Source of the DNA: Roseiarcus sp963775575
Lineage (GTDB): Bacteria > Pseudomonadota > Alphaproteobacteria > Rhizobiales > Beijerinckiaceae
Length of the DNA: 64,000 nt
Direction: 5' to 3'
Assembly (NCBI GenBank): GCA_963775575.1
Contig: CAVZJG010000002.1
Location: forward strand, 1,302,001 to 1,366,000
Position 1 is the first letter of the stretch; each line of letters begins with the position of its first letter. Under the pieces are notes generated by a model. That model saw nothing but the letters and a program-made list of their open reading frames with translations, made no database searches and was not told where the DNA came from. Positions 16,574 to 23,797 of the stretch are shown piece by piece. Position numbers and translations under genes: made by a program.

Positions 16574-16595
16574 TTTCAAACGAACCCATTACGCG

Positions 16596-17777
16596 CTACT
16601 CCGCCGCCGCGCGCATCGAGGCGCGGATGGCGGCGCGGAAGTCGTCGATCGACGCCAGCCGCCCCGCGCGTTCGACATGCCAGAACGTCCAGCCGTTGCA
16701 GGCCGGCAGGCCTTGCGCCAGCGCGCCGATCTTGTGGATCGAACCGACCGCCGGCCCGAGCGTTAGCGCGCCGTCGGCGCGAACGAGGGCGCCGTGGCGC
16801 CCGTGCGCGTCGACCAGCTTCTCGCCTGGCGCGATCAGCCCGGCTTCGATCACGCTGGCGAAGGCGACGCGCGGTTCGCTGCGGCGGGTGGGAATCGCGG
16901 CGACCGCCTCGGCGGCGAGCGGAACGACCGCCTCGATGCGCGCGCGCGCCGCGGCGGCGTAGGCCGCGTCGCGCTCCAGCCCGATGAAGGAGCGGCGCAG
17001 GCGGCGCGCGACGGCGCCGGTGGTGCCCGAGCCGAAGAACGGGTCGAGCACCAGATCGCCCGGGTTCGAGGCGGCGAGCAGCACGCGCTGGAGCAGCGCC
17101 TCGGGCTTTTGCGTCGGATGGGTCTTGCGTCCTCGAGCGTCCTTGAGCCGCTCTCCGCCGGTGCAGATCGGCAGGAACCAGTCGGAGCGGGCCTGGCAAT
17201 CCTCGTTGCCGGCCTTCAGCGCCTCGTAGTTGAAGGCGTAGCCCTTGGCGTCGGCGCTGCGCGCGGCCCAGATCATCGTCTCGTGGGCGTTGGTGAAGCG
17301 GCGGCCGCGGAAATTCGGCATCGGGTTGGCCTTGCGCCAGACGATGTCGTTGAGAATCCAGAAGCCGAGATCCTGCAGGATGGCGCCGACGCGGAAGATG
17401 TTGTGATAGGAGCCGATGACGAAGATCGTCGCGTCGCGCTTCATCACCCGACGCACGGCGCCGAGCCAGGCCTTAGTGAACGCGTCGTAGGCGGCGAAGT
17501 CGGCGAACTTGTCCCAATCGTCGTCGACCGCGTCGACGACGCTCTGGTCGGGACGCGAAAGCGCGCCCTCGAGCTGCAAGTTGTAGGGAGGGTCGGCGAA
17601 AACGAGATCGACGCTGCCCTCGGGCAGCTTTTCGAGCTCGGCGACGCAGTCGCCGACGATGACGCAATCGCGCGGCGGCGGCAGGGCCGTGGCGGGGCGT
17701 CTCGTCTCGCTGCTTCCAGTACGCAAAACCTGAAGCTGGGCAGGGAAGCGAAACGCCCCGGCACGGGAACCACGCAT
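16596..17777 (-). CDS. ccrM: CcrM-type adenine DNA methyltransferase (GANTC)
   Basis: This is a beta-class N6-adenine methyltransferase, expected to modify GANTC as in other alphaproteobacteria where it is cell-cycle controlled. The 393-residue protein has ADPPYNLQ (DPPY at about 62-65), WRKANPMPNFRGRRFTNAHE, GRKTHPTQKPEALLQR and DPFFGSGTTGAVA. The C-terminal extension of about 100 residues with GSIHKIGALAQGLPACNGW is typical of CcrM and absent from plain type II enzymes. No partner nuclease is near. The start could be a little downstream of 17777, because the first 30 residues are poorly conserved in the family. Confidence 0.93.
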   Translation of the reverse strand: MRGSRAGAFRFPAQLQVLRTGSSETRRPATALPPPRDCVIVGDCVAELEKLPEGSVDLVFADPPYNLQLEGALSRPDQSVVDAVDDDWDKFADFAAYDAFTKAWLGAVRRVMKRDATIFVIGSYHNIFRVGAILQDLGFWILNDIVWRKANPMPNFRGRRFTNAHETMIWAARSADAKGYAFNYEALKAGNEDCQARSDWFLPICTGGERLKDARGRKTHPTQKPEALLQRVLLAASNPGDLVLDPFFGSGTTGAVARRLRRSFIGLERDAAYAAAARARIEAVVPLAAEAVAAIPTRRSEPRVAFASVIEAGLIAPGEKLVDAHGRHGALVRADGALTLGPAVGSIHKIGALAQGLPACNGWTFWHVERAGRLASIDDFRAAIRASMRAAAE

Positions 17778-17844
17778 GAACGCAACACTCGACGCGAATG
17801 TCAGGGCGAAAGCCGCTGACGAACGCGATCATGCGCATTTTAGG

Positions 17845-17859
17845 TAAAGGTCGCGTTAG
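17845..17859. promoter_or_regulatory. imperfect CtrA-like site upstream of ccrM
   Basis: TAAA-GGTCGCG-TTAG is within one mismatch per half-site of TTAA-N7-TTAA. It is about 70 bp upstream of ccrM, a gene known to be CtrA-controlled in Caulobacter. The match is weak enough to arise by chance. Confidence 0.25.
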
Positions 17860-17932
17860 GCGCGGCGTTGCGCCGGTGTCTCGTTTTCGTACGCAATGGA
17901 ACAGGCGATAATCGACGTAAAATCAACGATTG

Positions 17933-18583
17933 CTAAAGACTTTCGGTCTCCGCCCGACAATTCCTAGAACTTCCGTCCAAAAGCCCTTTCGGCTTGAACG
18001 AGCGCCGGTGGAACGGCGTCGGGCCGAGGCGCGCGAGGGCCTCGATATGGGCGCGCGTGGCGTAGCCGGCGTGGCGCGCGAAGCCGTAGCCGGGACAGGC
18101 GGCGTCGAGTCGCCGCATCAACGCGTCGCGCGCGACCTTGGCGACGATCGAGGCCGCCGCGATCGAAGCCGAGCGCGCGTCGCCGTGCGGAATCGCGCGC
18201 GCCGGGCAACACAGGCCATCGGGAACGTCGCGGCCGTCGACCAGCGCGAAATCCGCCCTGAGGCTCAGCCCGTTGAGCGCGCGCGCCATCGCCAGCAGCG
18301 TCGCGCCGCGGATATTTCGCGCGTCGATTTCCGCGACGCTGGCGAAGGCGATCGAGACGCAGCGCGCCTTGGCGTAGACGAGTTCGCTCAACGCCTCGCG
18401 CCGAGCCCGGCTCAACGCCTTCGAATCGTCGACGCCTTCGGGCGGATCGTCGGGATCGAGAATGACCGCGGCGACGCCGACCGGCCCGGCGAGCGGCCCG
18501 CGGCCGACCTCGTCGACGCCGGCGACCAGCCGGCAGCCGCGCGCGAAAAGCTCGCGCTCGAAGGCGAAATCGGGCGCGCCCAT
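17933..18583 (-). CDS. rnhB: ribonuclease HII
   Basis: RnhB cleaves RNA in RNA/DNA hybrids, including single misincorporated ribonucleotides. The 216-residue product has VAGVDEVGRGPLAGPVGVAA with the catalytic Asp-Glu pair, DDSKALSRARRE, ALVDGRDVPDG and AAASIVAKVARD, all in place. I chose the ATG at 18583 because the family motif follows within 25 residues. It follows the creatininase-like gene by 2 bp and probably shares its operon. Confidence 0.95.
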   Translation of the reverse strand: MGAPDFAFERELFARGCRLVAGVDEVGRGPLAGPVGVAAVILDPDDPPEGVDDSKALSRARREALSELVYAKARCVSIAFASVAEIDARNIRGATLLAMARALNGLSLRADFALVDGRDVPDGLCCPARAIPHGDARSASIAAASIVAKVARDALMRRLDAACPGYGFARHAGYATRAHIEALARLGPTPFHRRSFKPKGLLDGSSRNCRAETESL

Positions 18584-18585
18584 AT

Positions 18586-19392
18586 TCAGCCGATCGGGCC
18601 GTCGCCGAGCTGGGCGAGGTCGAAGGCGGCGACTTCGCGCAGCAGCTCGACGAACGCGTCCGCGCCGCGCTCGGCGCAGGCTTCGCCCTTGGCCGCCGTG
18701 GCGTTGGCGGCGTCGCCGACCGCGCCCGACGGGTTCAAGTCGCTCGCCATCCAGCCGAAGCCGATCGGCCGGGTCGCGCGCAAATGCTTGAATTCGCGCT
18801 CCATCGCGACGCCTGCGCTGACGAAGTCGCGCGCCTTGTCCATGCGCACCGTCTCCGGCCGGAAGGCGAGCATCAGCGACGTCTCGGCGTCGCCGCCGTG
18901 GACGCCGTGCGTCAGCTCGCGCGCGCCGTAGAGGCCTTCGGGATAGCCGAGCCGGCGCCAGGACGCGTTGACCGCCAGCATCCGCCGGCGCGCGCGCAGT
19001 TCGAGCGCGACGCCGTCGATGACGGCCGAATTGCCGCCGTGCGAATTCATGAAGATCAATTTGCGGCACCCCGTCCGCGCGACGCTCTCGCCGATCTCCG
19101 TCCAGGCGCGCGCCAGGGTCTCGCTCGACAGCGTCAGCGTGCCGGGAAATCCGCCGTGCTCGCTCGACGCGCCGATCGGCTGCAACGGCAGGATCAGCAC
19201 GGGCAAATCGGCGGGAATGCGCGCGGCGGCGCGCTTCAGATAGCCTTCGGCGAGAAAGGCGTCGACGCCGACCGGCAGGTGCGGCCCGTGCTGCTCGATC
19301 GCCGCCACCGGCAGCACCGCCACGACCTTGCCCATCTCGGCGTTGGCAAAATCGCGCCACAACATCTCCGCCCAGAATTTTGTCGGCAGCAT
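18586..19392 (-). CDS. creatininase family protein
   Basis: The 268-residue protein belongs to the creatininase/MftE amidohydrolase family. It shows VAAIEQHGPHLPVGVDA with the metal-binding Glu-x-His, HGGFPGTLTLS, MNSHGGNSAVI and HGVHGGDAETSLML. Known members act on creatinine, formamide-type pterin or flavin intermediates, or mycofactocin peptides. Nothing here indicates which, so I keep the family name. It sits between the CCA transferase and rnhB genes. Confidence 0.85.
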   Translation of the reverse strand: MLPTKFWAEMLWRDFANAEMGKVVAVLPVAAIEQHGPHLPVGVDAFLAEGYLKRAAARIPADLPVLILPLQPIGASSEHGGFPGTLTLSSETLARAWTEIGESVARTGCRKLIFMNSHGGNSAVIDGVALELRARRRMLAVNASWRRLGYPEGLYGARELTHGVHGGDAETSLMLAFRPETVRMDKARDFVSAGVAMEREFKHLRATRPIGFGWMASDLNPSGAVGDAANATAAKGEACAERGADAFVELLREVAAFDLAQLGDGPIG

Positions 19393-19428
19393 CGTCGTCC
19401 CCCGATTCCTCGCGCGGCGCGCGCCGCT

Positions 19429-20691
19429 TCAATTCTTCAGCGCCTCGTCGAGCAGCCGCGCCAGGACTTCCGGCTCGCGCGGGAACCCGGCGCGAATCCA
19501 CAACGCCTGCAGCGTCTTCAGCGTCGCGCCGACGCGTTGGCCGTGCGCGACGCCGCGCGCCAGGATGTCGGCGCCGGTGATCGGCAGCGTCGGCTCAGGC
19601 GTATCCGCGAGGAAGCGATAGGCGTCGGCGAAGCGCCAGTCGTCGGCCGGCGCGCCGGAGTCGGCGTGGGCGAGCGTCAAGGCGTCGAGCGCGCCGCGCT
19701 GCCGGCGCTCGAACAGCAGCCCGCGCAGCGCGCCGAACGGCGGCGGCGCGCTCAGTCCGTGCAAGGCCGACAAGGCCTGGCCGAGAATCGCCAGCCGCTC
19801 GAATTCGGCGTTGGAGAGGCGCAGGCGCTCGCGCAGCCGCTCCGCGTCCTCTTCGATCCCTACGCAGAGCGCCGCGAGGCGCAGCAGCGCGTCGGGCCGC
19901 TCGCCGCGCTGCGCTTCGATCGCCGCCACGCGTCCGAGCCGCGCCGCGTCGCTCTGCCCGGCGAGCAGCGGCGCCAGCAATCCCGCCTCGCAAGCCGCGG
20001 CGACGACTTCGCCGGCGCGCGGCGCCGCCAGCAGCTTGAGCAACTCGGCGCGCACCCGCTCGCGCGACAGGACGCCCAAGCCGTCGCGCTCTTTGATCGC
20101 CGCGCGCACGCCCTCGGCGTCGAGCGCGCCCTCGCCGTAGCGGGCCGAAAAGCGAAAGAAGCGCAGGATGCGCAGATAGTCCTCGCGGATGCGCTCGCTC
20201 GCGTCGCCGATGAAGCGCACGCGCCGCTGGGCGAGGTCGGCGAGCCCGCCGACGTAATCATGGACGATCCCGTCGCGCCCGAGCGAAAGCGCGTTGATGG
20301 TGAAATCGCGCCGCCGCGCGTCGGCTTCAAAGTCGCGGCCGAACGCCACCGTGGCGTGGCGCCCGTCGGTGGCGACGTCGCGACGCAGCGTCGTCACCTC
20401 GATCGGCTGGCCGGCGACGATCACCGTCACCGTGCCGTGCGCGAGGCCGGTCGGCGCGACTCCGAATCCGGCCGCGCGCGCGCGCCTCATCACCGCTTCC
20501 GGCGAGGCGGTGGTGGCCACGTCGAAATCCTCGGCCTGCTCGCCCAGCGCGAGGTCGCGCACCGCGCCGCCGACCAGGCGCGTCTCCTCGCCCTCGCCGT
20601 CGAGCGCCTGCAGCGCGCGCGCGAGCCGCCCTTCGTCGAGCAGCCGCCGATCGACGACGCGTCCGTCGCGAATGGCGGCGAGGCCGCTCAT
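19429..20691 (-). CDS. CCA tRNA nucleotidyltransferase / poly(A) polymerase family
   Basis: The 420-residue protein has the class II nucleotidyltransferase head: RLVGGAVRDLALG, DFDVATTASPEAV (catalytic Asp-x-Asp), RRRDFTINALSLG and DYLRILRFFRFSARYG, followed by a long helical tail. In alphaproteobacteria this is the enzyme that adds or repairs the CCA end of tRNA. The start overlaps the stop of the DUF6111 gene (ATGA), placing it in the NUDIX-DUF6111 operon. Confidence 0.9.
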   Translation of the reverse strand: MSGLAAIRDGRVVDRRLLDEGRLARALQALDGEGEETRLVGGAVRDLALGEQAEDFDVATTASPEAVMRRARAAGFGVAPTGLAHGTVTVIVAGQPIEVTTLRRDVATDGRHATVAFGRDFEADARRRDFTINALSLGRDGIVHDYVGGLADLAQRRVRFIGDASERIREDYLRILRFFRFSARYGEGALDAEGVRAAIKERDGLGVLSRERVRAELLKLLAAPRAGEVVAAACEAGLLAPLLAGQSDAARLGRVAAIEAQRGERPDALLRLAALCVGIEEDAERLRERLRLSNAEFERLAILGQALSALHGLSAPPPFGALRGLLFERRQRGALDALTLAHADSGAPADDWRFADAYRFLADTPEPTLPITGADILARGVAHGQRVGATLKTLQALWIRAGFPREPEVLARLLDEALKN

Positions 20692-20948
20692 TGGAAACGA
20701 CCCGGCACGAGCACGCCGTTTTCGACGTGGGCCGGCACGTAGACGCCCTGGCTGCGCGGCGCGGCGGCGATCATCACGATTATGCCGATCAGCGCCGCCG
20801 CCAAGCCGGTGAGGATCAGCGTCGCGACCCGGCTACGCGTCCAATGCTCGATCGCCAAGGGATAACGCAGGCGCAGGACGAGATAGGCCGCGAAGAGGAC
20901 AAACGGGGCGAGAAACAGGGAGAGCGACTCGACGATCGGGCGCCACAT
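20688..20948 (-). CDS. DUF6111 family membrane protein
   Basis: The 86-residue product begins MWRPIVESLSLFLAPFVLFA. It has two membrane helices (about residues 8-25 and 43-63), with a polar turn RLRYPLAIEHWTRSR between them. This matches the small DUF6111 proteins found between NUDIX and CCA-transferase genes in Hyphomicrobiales. It overlaps the genes on both sides by 1-4 bases. Biochemical role unknown. Confidence 0.8.
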   Translation of the reverse strand: MWRPIVESLSLFLAPFVLFAAYLVLRLRYPLAIEHWTRSRVATLILTGLAAALIGIIVMIAAAPRSQGVYVPAHVENGVLVPGRFQ

Positions 20949-21604
20949 CAGGAAAACAGCCTCTCGTAGAGATTGCGCAGGATGCCGGCGGTGACGCCCC
21001 AGATATAGCGCTCGCCGTAGGGCATGGCGTAGAACTTTCTCGTTCTCCCCCGCCATTCGCGCTCCTCGAGGCGGTGGTTGGCGGGGTCCATCAGAAACGC
21101 GAACGGCGCTTCGAAGACTTCGGCCACCTCGTGGGCGTTGACGCGAAGCGTGAAGGCGGGATCGATCAGCGCCGCCAGCGGCGCGACGCGAAACCCGGTG
21201 CTGGTCAGATAAAGATCGAGCCAGCCGAGCGGTTCGACATAGCGCTCTTCGAGGCCGATTTCCTCGCGCGCCTCGCGCAACGCGGTCTCGCGCGCCGTTT
21301 CGCCGTCGTCGATCTTGCCGCCGGGAAAGGCGACCTGGCCGGAATGCAGGCGCAAGCGCGACGCGCGCAACGTCAGCAACACGCTCAGGCCCTCGGGCCG
21401 CGCCACGATCGGCGCGATCACCGCCGCCGGACGGGCGCGCGCGATCGTTCGCTCGTCGGGCAAGGGCCCATTGAGCGCGTAGTCGCTCGCCCGCGGCGCG
21501 GCGCCGGCGGCGAAAGCGTCTTCCGGCAGGCGCTGGGCGAGCCGCTCGCGCGCGAGGCGGCGCAAGGCGTCGGCGGAAAAGTCGCTGGGCGGGGAAGCGC
21601 TCAA
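20948..21604 (-). CDS. CoA pyrophosphatase-like NUDIX hydrolase
   Basis: The 218-residue protein has a full NUDIX box, GGKIDDGETARETALREARE followed by EIGL. The box is preceded by LRLHSGQVAFP, the extra motif (LL..R...LR.H.GQVAFPGG) of the CoA-diphosphatase subfamily (NudL). It would hydrolyse CoA and its derivatives. The probable start is a TTG at 21604 overlapping an upstream TGA; no in-frame ATG precedes the conserved region closely. It is the first complete gene of the minus-strand operon and diverges from moxR. Confidence 0.88.
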   Translation of the reverse strand: MSASPPSDFSADALRRLARERLAQRLPEDAFAAGAAPRASDYALNGPLPDERTIARARPAAVIAPIVARPEGLSVLLTLRASRLRLHSGQVAFPGGKIDDGETARETALREAREEIGLEERYVEPLGWLDLYLTSTGFRVAPLAALIDPAFTLRVNAHEVAEVFEAPFAFLMDPANHRLEEREWRGRTRKFYAMPYGERYIWGVTAGILRNLYERLFS

Positions 21605-21693
21605 AGGCCGTCGATCTCGCTGGCGCGGGTCATCGGAAAGAACAGGGAACGGGGCGCAAGGGCCGCTTCGCCGCTTTCGCCGCGCTCCGCCAT
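21601..21693 (-). pseudogene. 30-codon remnant, possibly the tail of a DUF1285 gene
   Basis: A short frame ending APRSLFFPMTRASEIDGL overlaps the TTG start of the NUDIX gene. In related genomes a DUF1285 gene often occupies this slot between moxR and the NUDIX gene, and its C-terminus has a similar 'FFPMxRAxEI' look. If so, all but the tail has been lost here. The likeness is from memory of the family and short, so the call is tentative. Confidence 0.3.
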
Positions 21694-21874
21694 AATCTCG
21701 CGCTTGTTTGTGGGCAAACGTTGCTTCCCCGTGTATCGCGTCGGCCGAGGGCCTGAAGACCCAATCTAGCCTCAGCCGTCGCGAAGGGGAATTCGCTTCA
21801 TCCGCTTTCCCGTCCGCCTTTCCGCGAGCGGGGAAGGCGGGCGGCGTGTCGAGAGCCAGCGCGCGAGGAGATCC

Positions 21875-22870
21875 ATGACCGTCGCCGATTTTGACGCCAG
21901 CGTCGTAAAGGCCGCCGAAGCGAGCCTCGCCCGCGTCGCCGCCGCGCGCGAGGCCATCGGCGCGGTGATCTTCGGCCAGGAGACGGTGGTCGAGCAGACG
22001 CTGGTCACCCTGCTCGCCGGCGGCCACGGCCTGCTGATCGGCGTGCCCGGCCTGGCCAAGACCAAGCTGGTGGAGACGCTCGGGATCGTCATGGGGCTCG
22101 ACGCCCTGCGGGTGCAGTTCACGCCCGACCTGATGCCTTCCGACATCCTCGGCGCCGAGGTGATGGAGGAAGGGCTCGACCGCGCGCGCAGTTTCCGCTT
22201 CATCAAGGGGCCGATTTTCGCCCAATTGCTGATGGCCGACGAGATCAACCGCGCCAGCCCGCGCACCCAGTCGGCGCTGTTGCAGGCGATGCAGGAGCAT
22301 CACGTCACCGTCGCCGGCGCGCGCCACGACCTGCCGGTCCCCTTCCATGTGCTGGCGACGCAAAATCCGTTGGAGCAGGAGGGCGCCTATCCGCTGCCCG
22401 AGGCGCAGCTCGACCGCTTCCTGATGCAGATCGACGTCGGCTATCCCGACCGGGCGGCGGAACGGCGCATTCTCATCGAGACCACCGGCGACGGCGAAGC
22501 GGCGCCGAAGCCGGCGATGACCGCCGCCGAGCTGTTGGCGGCGCAGCGGCTGGTGCGCCGCGCGCCGATCGGCGAAGGCGTGGTGGAGGCGATCCTCGAC
22601 CTGGTGCGCGCGGCGCGTCCCGGCGAGGGCGATCCCGAACTGACCCAGGCGATCTCGTGGGGTCCGAGCCCGCGCGCCGCGCAGGCGCTGATGCTGGCGA
22701 GCCGCGCCCGCGCGCTGGTCGAGGGCCGTCTCGCGCCTTCGCTCGACGACATCGCCGCGCTGGCCGAGCCCGTGCTCAAGCACCGGATGGCGCTCACCTA
22801 CGCCGCGCGCGCCGAGGGCGAAACGATCCCCGCCGTCGTCGCGCGCCTCGTCGCCAAGATCCTGCGCTGA
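21875..22870 (+). CDS. MoxR-family AAA+ ATPase
   Basis: The 331-residue ATPase has Walker A GVPGLAKTKLVETLG, Walker B LLMADEINRASPRTQSALLQ, the sensor segment LATQNPLEQEGAYPLPEAQL and an Arg-finger region DRFLMQIDVGYPD. MoxR proteins act as chaperones with von Willebrand A partners. Here it heads a tight operon with the DUF58, DUF4159 and VWA-like genes. A role in envelope stress or in maturation of an envelope complex is inferred. Confidence 0.92.
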   Translation: MTVADFDASVVKAAEASLARVAAAREAIGAVIFGQETVVEQTLVTLLAGGHGLLIGVPGLAKTKLVETLGIVMGLDALRVQFTPDLMPSDILGAEVMEEGLDRARSFRFIKGPIFAQLLMADEINRASPRTQSALLQAMQEHHVTVAGARHDLPVPFHVLATQNPLEQEGAYPLPEAQLDRFLMQIDVGYPDRAAERRILIETTGDGEAAPKPAMTAAELLAAQRLVRRAPIGEGVVEAILDLVRAARPGEGDPELTQAISWGPSPRAAQALMLASRARALVEGRLAPSLDDIAALAEPVLKHRMALTYAARAEGETIPAVVARLVAKILR

Positions 22871-22874
22871 CGCG

Positions 22875-23795
22875 ATGGCGACAGAGGCTCCCGTTTCAGA
22901 CTGGCCGATCCGTCAGCAAGCCGCGACCCTGGCGGCGCGCCTGCCGAGCCTCGTGGTCGCCGCGCGGCAAGTCGCGCACACCCTGTTCCACGGCGTGCAT
23001 GGGCGGCGGCAGGCGGGTCCGGGCGAGGAGTTCTGGCAATTTCGCCCCTTCATCTCCGGCGAGCCGGCGGCGCGGGTCGACTGGCGCCGCTCGGCGCGCG
23101 AGGACCGCGCCTTCGTGCGCGAGCGCGAATGGCAAGCCTCGCACACCGTCTGGATTTGGTTCGACCGCTCGGCCTCGATGGCTTTCGCCTCCAGCCTCGC
23201 GCCGTGCGCCAAGGTCGATCGCGCCGCCGTGCTGGCGCTCGCGCTGGCGGATCTGGCGGTGCGCGGGGGCGAGCGCGCCGGCCTCATCGGCTTCACCCGG
23301 GCGCTGGCGACGCGCGGCGTCATCGAGCGCTTCGCCGAAGCGATCGCCGCCGATGAGCGTCTGCGCGGCGCTCCCGCGTCGGGCCTGCCGGCGCCCGAAC
23401 CCCTGACGGCGCGCTCGAAGGCCGTGCTGATCGGCGATTTCCTCGGCGAGGCGCAAGACGCGGCGCAGACCATCCGCGCGCTCTCGGCGCAGGGGGCCGT
23501 GGGTCAGGTTCTGATGATCGCCGACCCGATCGAGGAGGCCTTTCCCTTCGTCGGCCACACGGAGTTCCTCGCGGCGGACGCCGTCGCCCGGCTGCGCGCG
23601 CCGCGCGCGCAGAACTTGCGAGAACCCTATCTCAAGCGCCTCGCCGAGCATCGCGAGGCGATTTGCGCCGCCTGCGCCGCGCGCGGCTGGGGCTTCGCGC
23701 TGCATCGCACCAACCGGTCGGCCGCGCAGGCGCTGCTCGCGCTGCGCTCGCGGCTCGCCGGCCCGGGGCCGACGACGACAGCCTGGAGCGCCTGA
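22875..23795 (+). CDS. DUF58 domain protein
   Basis: The 306-residue protein carries the DUF58 core: FWQFRPFISGEPAARVDWRR-like segment, WFDRSASMAFAS (a MIDAS-like D-x-S-x-S) and a conserved C-terminal half. It lies 4 bp after moxR and 2 bp before the DUF4159 gene. In such operons it is thought to be a substrate or scaffold for the MoxR ATPase. No membrane segment is obvious. Confidence 0.88.
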   Translation: MATEAPVSDWPIRQQAATLAARLPSLVVAARQVAHTLFHGVHGRRQAGPGEEFWQFRPFISGEPAARVDWRRSAREDRAFVREREWQASHTVWIWFDRSASMAFASSLAPCAKVDRAAVLALALADLAVRGGERAGLIGFTRALATRGVIERFAEAIAADERLRGAPASGLPAPEPLTARSKAVLIGDFLGEAQDAAQTIRALSAQGAVGQVLMIADPIEEAFPFVGHTEFLAADAVARLRAPRAQNLREPYLKRLAEHREAICAACAARGWGFALHRTNRSAAQALLALRSRLAGPGPTTTAWSA

Positions 23796-23797
23796 CG

